Assembly (NCBI GenBank): GCA_943704495.1
Contig: CALSCR010003192.1
Coordinates: 1-54,889, forward strand
Direction of reading: 5' to 3'
Length of the DNA stretch: 54,889 nt
From: Pigoraptor chileana
Taxonomy: Eukaryota; Opisthokonta; Filasterea
Both the position numbers and the translations under genes were made by a program. Shown here piece after piece: positions 22,639 through 34,332 of this stretch. Below the pieces are notes generated by a model that saw nothing but the letters and a program-made list of their open reading frames with translations, did not search any database and was not told the origin of the DNA. How positions within the stretch are numbered: the stretch's first letter is position 1; every line of letters starts with the position of its first letter.

Positions 22639-25628
22639 ATGGACTCTTCACGGAGTCCGCGCACTGCCGCCATGCAGATGCACACGATTAGTAGCGATGC
22701 CATTGGATCGACAGACGTTTGGGTTGAGGATGAGACCAGCTCTGTTCAGTCTATGGGCATTGCGGGCCATCCCGATCCCACGCGCACGGACCGCTCAATA
22801 AGTCGCGTGTCCAGTCGCCGGGGGAGCCTTCAGAGCAGCAGCGCTGCCCGCGGGGGTATGATGGTGGGTGCCGGTGGCGTGGGCGCAACGGCTAGCGTCG
22901 CGGGCATGCAGAGCCGCATCGAGCGCGCGCCAAGCTCCAGGTCGACAGAGTCCAAGGAGTCGACGTCGCGGGCGCCGAAGCCCACCGATTTGCTTTACTT
23001 GCTGCAGGGATACGAGCCCGTGCGGGGGCCGATACAGACGCAGATGGCTCTGGTGTATCTGCTGTTCATTGCGTTTTCTGGGTCGGCGGAGGGCTTGCGA
23101 TGGGCGCCCAACCTGCGCCTCTATCTCATCTTCGTTTACATTGTCGCGGCGCTGCTAATCTGGGAGGTGACGCGCATGATCTTTTTCGTGCGACCGCTGA
23201 GCGTTGCGCCCATGTACATCACGCTAGTGCCGATGGCGATCATGCTTGCGCTCTCGCGAGAGGCCCACATCGTCGTCGGTGTGCTGTGGTATGCGTCCAT
23301 CCTCATCATATACCTGCAGAGCGGCGCAACTAAGCTGCGAAACCACGTAGCATTCTTTACTGCCGCGTACATTGGCGTGTACTTTGCGGTCATTGGCTTT
23401 ATGGACTTCTTTTACACGTGCGAGTTTCCGTGCATAGAAAAGTTCAAGGGAGACAAGCTCGACCCCCCGATCGAGTGGCGCGAAGAGGCGACGTTTGTGC
23501 TGTGCCTTGTGCTCATGGCATTTTCGTACAAAATGCTTCACCGTTTCATCGAGTTGTACGCCAAGACGCTCGTAGACCGCGAGGCCGAAGCCAATACGCT
23601 CCTCCAGACAAACGTCGAGCTAAGAAAGGAGCTCAAGAAGCTCAAGTCGCCGAATGTTACGTATGACCTCGAATCTCCACTGGCAAAGGTATTGTATCTG
23701 TGCAGTTACAAGATTCTTTGTCCTGTTAGGGAGCTCTTGTCCTGTTTCCCCTTCCCCTGCCGCTTTATTCATTTGGTGTCGCCTTCCGTGAATTACACAC
23801 CCCCAGGTCCTGGACATTCTCGTCGCCACGCGGCAAAACCAGTCGACGGATGTCGCAGAAACGCTTGATTTTGTAATCAGCGTGCTCCAATCGAACGTGC
23901 ACAAGCTGTTCTCGCCCGACTTGTACGACAATCCGGTGGACGAGGACCTGCATACGTGGCTTGACACGCTGCTGCTGTCGGATTCGACTGCGCGCACAAC
24001 GGGCGCCGCAATCGCAGTCGCATCCACGTCGACGTCGGCGAACAGCGGCAGTGGACAGATTGTGTCCCACGTGCCTTCTGTTGCTGTGAGCCTCAAGCGC
24101 GTGTATTCGTATGACCGCTCGAACGGGAGCATCACGGTCGGCAGTGGCAGCGGCAGTGGCGACGGGACCAGTGCGCACGGCATCGTCTCCAACGTCCACC
24201 TCAACATGCCCGCCCGCGTACACACCACAGAGCCGCAGATATTGGAGTATCTGAACACGTTTACCGAGTGGGAATTTGACGTGTTTGAGCTTGCACAGCG
24301 AACAAACGGGCGGCCGCTGTATTATCTCTCAAAGGCAATATTCGAGCGTCACTTTTTCCGACAAAAGTTTCTCATTGACGACGAAGTGTTGTCCGAATGG
24401 CTGCAGAAGATCGAGCAGGGGTACTTGTCGCATAACCCATACCATAACTCGACACACGCGGCGGATGTCACGCAGACAATGCACTTTTTCCTCACTCACG
24501 ACTCGCTGTATCACGTGCTCAGTGATGAGGAATTTTTCGCGGCGGTCGTGTCGTGCATTATCCACGATTTTGAGCATCCGGGAACCAACAACGCCTTCCA
24601 CATAAACACTGGAAGCGAGCTTGCGGTCCGGTACAACGACAGGTGAGGGTCTTGTTTGGTTTCCTTATTTCTTGTTTGTCATTATTTTTTGTATTTTTCT
24701 CTTCTTCGTTTAAAGTCAGTTATAAAGCTACTGTTATTTCTGTGCTTGGATGTGCTGCAATGCGTAGGCCAGAGTGACGTGACACCCTCGTCTTCTTACT
24801 TTTATTGTGCATTAAATTGGTCTGATTGTGATTGCCATTGCGATGGGTCCAATTTGTCGCCCGCCAGGTCTGTTCTCGAGAACCACCACTGCGCCGCCGC
24901 ATTCACTCTGCTGTCCAACGACTCGTGCAACATTCTCGCCAATCTGGACGAGCCGACCTTCAAGCTGATCCGCGAGATGGTTGTGAATCTCGTGCTTGCG
25001 ACGGACATGGCGCACCACTTTGAGTATGTGGGCAAGTTCAAGAACAAGCTGCAGACGGGCCTCAATCCGGAGGACAGGGACGACCGACGGCTGATGCTCG
25101 AGGTCGGCATCAAGTGTGCCGACGTCAGTAATCCCGCAAAGCCACGCCACGTGTGCACGCGCTGGGCAGACCAAATCATGGAGGAGTTTTACCGACAAGG
25201 GGTGCGTGCGTGTGTCTGTGTCAGTGATACATGCTGATTTGTGGGTGTGCATCGCATCCTGCCCTTTCCCGATCAGTGTGCCGTCTCCCTGCCTATAACA
25301 CCACTCACCATACTGACACGAACACGAACCTTGATGCATGCTCGCAATGCAGGACGAGGAACGCCGTCGTGATATGACCGTGTCGATGTTTATGGACCGA
25401 CACACGACAAACATGCCCAAGTGCCAGGCCGGCTTTGTGGACTTCATTGTTGGGCCCATGTATGAGAGCTGGCTTAGCTTCTTGTCGGGAGACGAGGAAG
25501 TGAAGGTCGGGGGATACATCAAGAGCAACATGGAGTACTGGAAGGGCCTTGTAGACGAGGCTGAGGCCATGCTTGTCGCAAAGAAAATGAGCAGCTCCGA
25601 ACCCCCTGCAGTAGCAGTAGCTCGATAG
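22639..25628 (+). CDS. Membrane-bound cyclic nucleotide phosphodiesterase (six helices plus class I PDE catalytic domain)
   Basis: Four exons: 22639-23688, 23807-24642, 24868-25201 and 25353-25628, giving 831 residues. A Ser/Gly-rich N-tail (1-130) precedes about six membrane helices (133-297), then a coiled coil (VDREAEANTLLQTNVELRKELKKL region) and a Ser/Gly linker. The class I PDE domain spans about 500-810 with its signature residues: HNPYHNSTHAADV (about 558), the metal motif HDFEHPGTNN (H-D-x2-H-x4-N), YNDRSVLENHH across the 24642/24868 junction, VLATDMAHHF and IKCADVSNPAKP. It hydrolyses cAMP and/or cGMP; the specificity cannot be read. The layout of six helices then a PDE recalls apicomplexan and ciliate PDEs. 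It is the natural off-switch for the cyclases in this window. The last helix lacks a mid-membrane Lys, so it is not a rhodopsin-PDE. Confidence 0.92.
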
Positions 25629-26095
25629 CGCTGGTGTCATTTCATATCGCATGCACATACACACACACCACACATTCGCATCACGCGCACCCGCGGCGTC
25701 ACAGCACCAAACACTCACACAATGCGCACGCACACGATATACGGCAGCATTTTTTTATATTTTGCGCACTCACTTGCATTTATGTTCGCACCACTCTCTT
25801 ATGCATTGCAATATCCTCTCACTTGCGTCTTATTGCATTTCTATCTTTCGCCCACTCGCCTGTTTTATCGATGCTGCTGCCACATTTATGCGGCGCCCAT
25901 GGACCAACTAAAGTCCTTGCCTTCAAACAGTTGTGTGCGCTTCTAGAAGTCCCACTCTAACTGGCAGTCCCGGCATGCAGATTGCTGCACACCGGTGGCC
26001 AACGTGCGATCTTAAGCTTTTATGTATATACGGCGGCACGACGCATGCGCAACAGCACCCATGAACATCCCGGCATGGAGGCACATGCCCTCCAA
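25629..26095. other. Convergent 3' intergenic region
   Basis: Holds both 3' UTRs of the phosphodiesterase (+) and the SAXO4-like gene (-). It is rich in short CACACG/ATGCAT words. Frames here are short and featureless. Confidence 0.5.
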
Positions 26096-28530
26096 TTACG
26101 TGCTCAGCCGCTTGTGATCGTAGGTAGTATCAAGGTACATGGGATCCCTGGACTGAATTGTTCGCGCGACAGTCGGGTGTGCGTCGTGGATCTGCAAATG
26201 AAGACAGATTTAAAAGAGAACAATCGGCATGTGTGTGAGCTAAGCACATGCGTACAAACACTCTCTCCCCTCACCCACGCGCAGCACAATAAGACGCCCC
26301 AAGGCAACTCTCCGCCCACGCACCGTCATTTTCGGATCGGGAACTTGGTTCCACTTTTGCAGCACAGTTGTGCGAGTGAAGGCGTCGTCCTGAAAGTCGA
26401 CTTTAGCCATCGGCCTGCCCTTGGGGCGCACGTCGGCGGGATCGGCGTACCTGTGCACGTGACCAGACAACGCAGATTAGAAAACAGGCGCGCGCGTGTG
26501 AGACAGATAATGACGGGTAATATTCTGCGTGCAACACCAGCGCCAAACGGGCCATTTGGCCACCCACCTCGTTCCGTATTCGGTGGAAGTGCGCTTGGCG
26601 TGGTCCTTTGAGGCAAACGACGGAATGTATGTCTCCTCATTGTCGACGTATCCGCTAACCTCCTGCTTGCCAAACACGGCATCTTTGATGCGGTCAAAGG
26701 GTACAATCTCCTTCGGAGTCGTGTACGTGTCGTGTGTGTGGCTGCGTGTGCACATTAAACCAGCGGAAAACCGACGTCAATATGGGGCGTGCAGTGCAGT
26801 GCAGGTGTGCTTTGAAGCACATATCACATTCTGTCTGCGACAACTGGGTGGACATCGAATGAACAAATAAACCCAAATCATTCACGACACACAGTGCCGT
26901 CCACACAAGATGCCGTCACGCACAGTACACACAATCTAACGTCGTCCCACCTCGTGTTTGGGTTCGGGTGTGTGAGATTGAGAAATTCTGTGGGATCCGA
27001 GCGCTTCGTGCGGCTGAGACTCCTCGGGGGAATATCACGTGCTTCCGTGTACACCTGAGTCCGTCAAAGCAGCGGCGCGCATGTCAGGAGCAATCGCAAT
27101 GGAAGCCCGAAACAACAACGAAACAACAATAGCAAACAGTTAACACGTGGCACGAACCGTGCACGACAACACAACAGCACGACTTCACTGCAAGCATGCA
27201 CAGACGACAGCGGCGAGGTTCGCAGGTGGAGAGCACACCTTCTGGCTGAGGGGGATTTTCAGAGGCGAATAGTGCTCCGACTTCACGTATGCGTTGGAAT
27301 GGGGCTCCTTCGATACAAGCGTGGGCATGGGCTCGGCGCCCGTCGACACTGCCGGCTCACGAAACACAACTTTGTGAGTTGTGTTCAGGTCACGGCTGTG
27401 GTCGTATCCCGTTCCATGGATCTGTGCGCGACAGGCGATAGCGACATGTACGTGTGCGTTTGTGTGTGCGTTTGTATTTACATACGTGTGTAAGTGTGTG
27501 TGTGTGTGTGTGTGAGTGTGTTGTGTGAGCGAACGAATAAGAAGTGGCTGCTGGAATAAACAAGAGGCGAAGGATGCTGCATACAGCATAAATTGTACCT
27601 TGGCGCCAACCCTGAGGTTGAGGTCGCTGTCGACTGGAGCAACTGCAAGGGGGTCCATGTTGGTCACGGGATCGATGTTTGTGTTGTGGACCCACCCGGA
27701 CCCCTCCAGGTAGCCCATCGACACATTCGCGAGATCAACCTCTGCATCGGACAACATGTACACCCGTTCCATCAATGTCAGCGCAGAAAAGCATTGCTCT
27801 GAAATGCAGCGAGAAGAGACATGGGGCAGCGCACCCACCCTTGGGCTCATCGGGTCCGTACACGGATCGCTCGAGCGGCGGCGGCGGATGGCTAGGCCCC
27901 TGCGGTTGAGATATCAAAATCTGTCTCAGAACACCGGTACACAAGAGCCAACAATGCAATAGTCTAACACAGTGTCTTTTGAATGCAAACCAGTACTGCT
28001 AACGACGGAAGCAAAGCCTCTGAATCGGGCTGCCACCACAAATTATCTTACCTTGTCATAGACAGGATTCGTAATATTGACGTAGCGTGAAAAGCCGCTA
28101 TGGACAAGATGCACCGTGTCGGGCAACGCGCGTGCTGCAGCATCCTTTCCCGCATAGGTCGGATCGGTGATTTCGCGCTGTGTCATAGAAATATAGTTGT
28201 CTCGCGTGCTGAGAGAGTGTACAAGCGGAAGAATTAAAGTCAGAAAGGCGCCGATCACACCAATCAATGGGTTCAGTTGCAAGATACCCACTCGACAGTG
28301 GCATGGTCGATGTGATCCAGGTCGCGCGAGTAGGGCACGTAGGGGCGCAGGCAAGTCGAGTATCCCGTGCGGGTGCTGCGCGTCGTCCCCGGTTCAAAAT
28401 TGCCGCCAGTGCCCCCCTGGTATGCCGTCGAGTAGGTCGTCGAATAGAACGACATGCGGTCCGTCTCCGCGCCGCGACTCGCACGGATCGAAATGGCGGG
28501 CTTCCCCGTCTGCGACTCCTCGCGCGGCAT
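26096..28530 (-). CDS. PPP1R32: SAXO4/PPP1R32-like axonemal microtubule protein
   Basis: Nine exons: 28292-28530, 28052-28208, 27839-27920, 27599-27798, 27239-27421, 26951-27054, 26568-26741, 26324-26450 and 26096-26191, in total 453 residues; the human protein is about 425. The N-terminus has MSFYSTTYSTAYQ and later TRTGYSTCLRPYVPYS, which match the animal KFYATSYCTAYG and GTGYKSN signature. Later blocks keep the same style: SEHYSPLKIPLSQK, RTSTEYGTR (compare MTSEYNSKY) and DPMYLDTTYDHK. There is no enzyme domain; it is a disordered, Tyr- and Thr-rich protein, as in stabilisers of axonemal microtubules. It would act inside flagellar microtubules, and it shows that the organism builds a motile cilium. 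It shares a divergent promoter with the oxygenase gene. All nine exons hold frame; the ends are supported by an ATG and by TAA at 26096-26098. Confidence 0.8.
27493..27515. repeat. (GT)n microsatellite in an intron
   Basis: Short GT run in the intron between the 27239-27421 and 27599-27798 exons of the SAXO4-like gene. Confidence 0.7.
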
Positions 28531-29015
28531 TGTGTTGAATGGAAATTTCCAACCGTTGCAGAATCACTCACACACACACACCGGCGCACTCACACGATCA
28601 CAAAATACTCCTGGCGCCGTCCGTTACAAGGACTCTCAGCCAGACACACACACTGCTCTCTATATCTCACTCCTAATGGGTGTGCGAACATACGACAGTT
28701 GCTTACTTGGGGTGTTACGACGCACTGATTTACTATTTTCTGAGCACACGGTCTGCATGTCAGTGACCAGATTGGTTGCTATGGAGAGGAGAAGTTTCCG
28801 ATAGTTATTTTCCGGAGACATTCCGATCGCCAGCGGAACATCACGTGACAATTATCACGTGACGCCAGTTGTAACATATTGCACGCCCGCACTCATTTTC
28901 ACTAAGGCCGCGACGACATTGAAGCACATAAAACACACTGAAGCTACATTCAAGATAGCTTTCGACACTGTGGGCGTGCTTTCAAAACCTACAACGGCTA
29001 TTAAGTATTGGGGAA
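28531..29015. promoter_or_regulatory. Divergent promoter with two TCACGTGA palindromes and an X-box-like site
   Basis: The 485 bp between the SAXO4-like and oxygenase start codons carry two identical TCACGTGA palindromes (28841-28848 and 28855-28862), 14 bp apart centre to centre. About 240 bp from the SAXO4-like ATG is GTTGCT-AT-GGAGAG (28775-28788), a weak RFX X-box (about 10 of 12 positions on the reverse consensus). No TATA box is evident. Confidence 0.4.
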
Positions 29016-31812
29016 ATGCGAGCGGAGTTGTTTCCGCTGATGGCGGTTGCGTGTGTGTGCGCTCTCGCGGTGTCCACACAGACACAGGCCGGCGACGATG
29101 TACTGGATGTGCTACTGTGGGTCCCATGCGCTCGCTCTTTCCCCCCGTTGTATTTTTTTTTCACCACAGAAAGCGCAGATGAACCAGCTACAATTGTACT
29201 ATTTCTCCTAACCAACTACTGATGTTGCATTTTCGTTTGCGGTTGGGGTTTGGCAGCCTCAATGCGGAGCTCATGCGGGTTGGCGGGGCGTCCGTGATGG
29301 AGAAGCGATTTTTGGATAGAGCTGTTGAAATTCATCCTTCTAATGGGCGGGCATGGACTGCACTCGCCGACTGGCATGAGCGAAGTGGGTTGCGCACGCA
29401 GATGTGTCTCTCTGTTTTTATCAACTAAGCCACAACGTGAGGAGTTTGTTGCTGAAGCAGTCTGGGCGTGGCTGCGTGGGCGAATGATCCTTGTTTGACT
29501 GCATGTTCACTCAAGATCCACTGCATTGCAATGCACAGGCGGCCGCACGGATGATGCCGCCTATGCAGTCCGCAAGGCCGCAGAAGTTTCCACTGGAGAC
29601 ACGACCGAGAGTGTGCGTGCGAGGGATCGGTATGCACGGCTGCAGACCTCGGAAGTCTGTGGTGACGGTGCAAGGGATACAGGACGCGAATTTATTCACT
29701 TTCATGTTCCACAAGATAGCAGCGACATGCCATCCATTGATAGTGCGGTGGACATGCATTGGTCGACGCCCATTGCAGTCGCCTCCTTTGGGGGACGTTT
29801 GGGCACGCAGCTGATAACGCTGAACAGTCACGTATCTCAGGCTGTGGCAAACAAGGAGCCGTCCCGGGCAGGGTGTCATTTCCTGCACCCGTGCATGGGT
29901 GTCCGCTGTGGCGCAACTGATCCGACTCACCCTGCCAGCGCAGACCGTGCTATGTTGAGATATGCGCTTGATGGAGCCATCGAAGAGTATCTGTCTGCAA
30001 CCATGTCCGCGTTTGTTGGCGGTACGCGCTCATCTGGGCCGCAGGGGTCGCCGCCGCCGCCCTCGCACGGAATCGGCCTTCGATTTCGGATATTCCAATC
30101 GCGGCTGCGGGTCGACGGCTTCATGACATCCATGCCGCAGCGCGTGAGCCCCGGCGGGCGGGCAAAAGTGTCGGGCTTGTATGCCGTCGATGTTCCAGTC
30201 GACTGCAGGGGCGGTGAAAATGTGCTGTTTGCAGATCCAAGACCACAGGCTGCACACACGACAATTCGAGGTGTGTAGCCTACATGTGGAAGTGTATTTT
30301 TGTGAGTGCAGCCCGCAGGGATATATTTTGTGAGTGGTTGCTGCAATCGTTACCGCCGTTTGCTCCTGAGCATCCCACTGCAACCACTTGCCACCCCCTC
30401 TCCTCTCTCCCCGTGCACGCATGGCTAGTAGGCTGGTACGGTGCCGACGTGCCTGTCGCGGTTGACCTAGTTCCCGGAACCGCCGTTATCTTTCCTGCCT
30501 TTTTGAGGCGATACATTCCGCGAAACGGATCGCAGTCGCCCCGGATGATTGTCCTCTTTGACGCCGAGGTGGAGCGCTGTATGCGGGAAGATGCGGAGGC
30601 TGACGCCAATGCAGGTGGAGGCGCAAATGGGGTCGACACCGGCGATGGATGGAAGTGTGTCTGGTTCGACGCGTCCCGTCGTCATCGCAAGGTTTGTATC
30701 AGTCAATTCACAAGGAAGAGCATGTGTGGATGTCAACAGCACAAGTGATGTTATATTTATGCTGCGACGGCATTATTGCACGCAGGACGTGCAAGTTGCG
30801 GTTCGACAACTGTGGCCGACGCCCGTCATGGTACATGAGGATCCCGCAATGCGCGAACACATCGGCCATCTGAGCAGTCTTTTGCTGGATCTGGAACAGA
30901 CGGAGCCCACAAAGCGTGAGTGCGCGGGTGTGTGTGTGTGTGTTGCCTGTCCAACGCTGTCTGTGTTGATTGGATCGTGTAATTCGGCAGGGATGCATCT
31001 GACAGCACCACCCGCTTCTTGTGCATGATCGGTGGACTGCAGGGAAAAGCAACAAAGGCGGATGGCAGTCGGCCGTCGATTTATTTGAGAGGGAATCATT
31101 CTCACCCGCACATGCGCGTGCGCGGGATGCATTGCGCAACAGCACATATGCTGCTGTCCGCCAATTTGTTATTGCCTCCGCCAGTCACGTGCATCTGAGG
31201 CGCGAAGGCATCGCCAGTCGTCGTGGGATCTGCAACAGCATTGTGGATGAGCGAGCACGCGCGCCGGAGTCCGTCGGATCAGACGCGCTGCTGCGTATGT
31301 TCCACGACGCCGACTGCCACCCTCCGCCCTTATCGTTGACGGTTGAAGTTGTCCATGCATGGGGATGCATCAATCGCCACAGCCACAGCAATGCGCCGCA
31401 CGTGCATCCAGAGGCGCATGTTTCCGGAGTGTTTTACGTTTCAACGGGGGGCGATGCGCAGTCGGCCGTATTCCATGAGGATCCTCGACCCGGTGCTGCG
31501 GCGCTGTCGCTCAATGAGGCAGCCGAGGACGCCAGCGGTCCGCCGCTACACAAAGACGCATGCGACTCTGCATATGCGTGTGATGCTCCGTACCGCGACG
31601 ACGGGCTGCCGCTGCGCATTGGATCCACAGCGGGCATGTTTATCCTCTTTCCAGGATTTCTGGAGCATCATGTGAGCGCCCATCGCACTGACGACGCGCG
31701 CATTGCAGTTAGCTTCAACGCACGCGTGTCGTTTGGGGATGCTGACTGCCGTGGCGATGGCCATTGCTGGACGTTGTCCATTCCTCGCAGGCACGCCGGT
31801 ACTGGGCATTAG
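29016..31812 (+). CDS. Secretory TPR plus tandem 2-oxoglutarate/Fe(II) oxygenase-fold protein
   Basis: Seven exons: 29016-29099, 29170-29195, 29257-29384, 29539-30270, 30429-30691, 30786-30915 and 31043-31812, about 710 residues. The first two small exons are tentative (29108 is an alternative end). A signal peptide (LFPLMAVACVCALAV) is followed by a TPR-like helical pair (FLDRAVEIHPSNGRAWTALA, then DDAAYAVRKAAEV). Two copies of a 2-oxoglutarate oxygenase fold of the family typed as 2OG-FeII_Oxy_5/TIGR02466 come next. Each opens with W-S/P-T-P-I/V and holds a V-S-G-L/V-Y/F block, a DPRP block and a distal strand (VIFPAFLRRY, then FILFPGFLEHH). The second copy keeps the His motif NAPHVHPEAHVSG and the distal His; the first has RVSPGGRAKVSG and lost them. 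So one domain looks active and the other dead. The substrate is unknown; the signal peptide suggests a secretory-pathway or surface role. Confidence 0.75.
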
Positions 31813-32095
31813 AATGATGCGGGAACCACCAACGTCGGATTGCGATTCGAGGACAACATCTCTATTTGGCTGAAATTCAAACTTTGCTGCGCGCGTGGCT
31901 GCCCCTAATACCGCGCAACTGTACGGCCTCAAGAATGTGAAGCATACCTGCGCGACGCATGTGCCTTATTGGGCCCATGATTGTGGCGCTTGCGGGGTGC
32001 GTGCGGTGACTGTGGAAGACAATAACAGCGACGTCCATGGACACACCCCACGCACGCACGCACGATGCACGCACACACAGTTGCCAAAAACGCAC

Positions 32096-32101
32096 AATAA
32101 A
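32096..32101 (+). terminator. Candidate polyadenylation signal of the oxygenase gene
   Basis: AATAAA lying 284 bases after the TAG at 31810-31812. Confidence 0.35.
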
Positions 32102-32401
32102 ACGCACCAAGACCTGTCCAACTGCCAATCACTCAGTCAATGCGCCTATTGTCCGAATTTTGATTTGGGCAAAAGCAATCATCCACGCACATGAATGACT
32201 GGCACACAAGGACAACGCCTGCGTGCTCCACTTTGCCCCTCCCGCGTCACCAAACGAGTGACGCAGTTGCCTTTTATGGGCAAAGTGTCCGTTGACAGTC
32301 GGCCGACCAATCGGAGACGGCCAATATGGGAGGGAGCGCGGTGATTGGACGGCGCAAGTGGAGCAGTGACGCACGGCTGGCCCATTGACGCGCCCAATAG
32401 T

Positions 32402-32446
32402 GGGCCCATAGTCAGCCCATAACCAGCCCATAACCAGCCCATAGTG
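32402..32446. repeat. Tandem array of an 11-13 bp AGCCCATAACC-like unit
   Basis: The words GCCCATAGTC, AGCCCATAACC, AGCCCATAACC and AGCCCATAGTG follow head to tail. They sit about 500 bp upstream of the RasGEF ATG, next to CCAAT boxes, so they may be regulatory. Confidence 0.75.
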
Positions 32447-32944
32447 CGCCGCGGGAGGGGGTGATGGCATTGCCTTTTATGGAAGCCATTGGCGCCTTAT
32501 TTGGTCACACCGTCATTGGGGCTGACCGCACACTTTTTGAATAGGGCCGAGACAGGCCACACAACAACAACACACACGCACACGCAGGTGCGCACACACA
32601 CACTCTCACGCAGGCGCACACACACTCTCACGCACGCATGCAGACTGCACACTGCAGTCACGGGGAGGGAAGCATCTGGAGTGTCATGCCTCTGTTTTCA
32701 CTTGCTGCCACAACGATCACGTCACGTCTCACACTTCTCATCACAAACATGAAAGAAATGTGGTAACTAACTTACATTAATTACCTTATTCAACACACAT
32801 TAGCAACGCAACATAAGCCAGTCCGTTGCTCAAACAAACGTCCGACACGAAAAGCGTATTGAAGAGTTAGTTGTCGTCGTTTTTGTATAATCACGCCACT
32901 ACCGACGCTGTCGTGGCTGCGCGTGCCACAAACAACACACAACA

Positions 32945-34282
32945 ATGCTGAACATGTCGTTGCCGGACATTCGCGCGGCGACAGAAAAAGAAGAAATGGG
33001 TTCTCTGGAAGATTCGGGCAGCTATGGTGAGCGCGGGGAGTCCGCTACCCTTGTTGTTATGCTGGAAAGGAGGGGGAGGGCGAGGGCGAGGGTGGTGCAT
33101 GCTCTCGTCACTGCACAACACAGTATCGATGTGGCGCTTAGCTCATGTTCCTTGTTCGTGTGTTTCTTATGTGTCCGCCTTTCTGCCCACTTTCTTGTTC
33201 AAAAAGTAGACTCTGGCATTGACTCTGTGGGATCGGGGTCAGTAAGTAGCTTGTCGGAGAGCGCGCCAAAGCGCAAGCCGTCGCTCACTCGGCGACCGAG
33301 CCTCCGCCGCGCGTCGCTTGACAAGTCGATAATGCCCGATGGCAGGCGCCTGTCAAACGACTCGACATACAGTGACGATGACGGCGTCAACAGTGATGCC
33401 AAGGGGCGCAAGAAGTCCCTTGACGAGGACGAAATGGAAAGCAACAAGGTGCATTTCTTGTTTTTCTTTGTGGTAGTTACATTGCCGTTGTGAGTGCATG
33501 CGTGCGGCTCCGTTGATTGGCGGTTTGTACTGATTCCGCAAGCAATGTGCCTGCCACTTGTATGTATGCAGAAGCGCACGTGGGGCCAGCGCCGTCTGCT
33601 TGGATTCTCCAAGAGCCTATCGCTACGCCGCAAGTCGTCGTGCGAGGGCGTTCCCTCGCCATCGGAGTCCGACGCACTTTCAGAGCGCGCGCAGTCGGTC
33701 GAGTGCGTGGCCGGTAGTCTCAGTGCGGGCTCGTCGCCGTGCGTGCAGCGACGCGCTAGCACGAGCAGCGGCAGCGTGGGCAGCGCAAGCAGCAGCACGG
33801 CAGACCTCACGGCGGAGATTGCGGAGGACGACGGCACGGGCATCCGCAAGCTCAGTGCAGACGGAATGGAGTTTCACATCCAGAAGAGCGACGGTCGCCT
33901 CCTCATTGTTGGCGGTGCCCTCGAGAAGCTGGTTGCCAAGATGGCCGATGTGGAGGACCTTGGTGGGCACGGAATGAGCGGCTCAGTGCGTATTGGCTGC
34001 TGATTTGTATGAGCAACCCTCGCTATCTGCACCCGACAACTAACTCGCACACATATCCTCTTTCTCTCTCTTCCCTCACAGACATTGAGTTTTTCAACAC
34101 GTTTCTCCTCACGTTCCGTCACGTTATCGCCCCGGCTGCGTTTCTTCAAATGCTGATCGAGCGCATCGACTCACACTCTGCGCCGTCAAATTCGCCGTCT
34201 ATTGATATTGGCACTGCCGAGCACCGCGAGCAGGCGGGGTGTGACATAATTGTGCTCAGGTGAGACACCGACTTGTCAGAGA

Positions 34283-34332
<50 letters not shown>

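Larger units (their letters stand above)
31813..32944. promoter_or_regulatory. 1.1 kb between oxygenase and RasGEF genes with clustered CCAAT boxes and short repeats
   Basis: The region holds the oxygenase 3' UTR and the RasGEF promoter. Between about 32255 and 32500 there are CCAAT boxes (near 32307, 32320 and 32394; one inverted near 32343), two GTGACGCA words (near 32259 and 32366), a tandem array of AGCCCATAACC units (32402-32446), and two copies of TTGCCTTTTATGG (about 32268 and 32470). CA-rich simple sequence follows (32555-32650). No gene or RNA is seen. Confidence 0.5.

Noticed and set aside
22639-23688. Rhodopsin-phosphodiesterase, as known from choanoflagellates
   Set aside because: Only six helices are seen, and the single Lys in the last one is followed by polar sequence instead of the second half of a membrane helix, so there is no retinal site.
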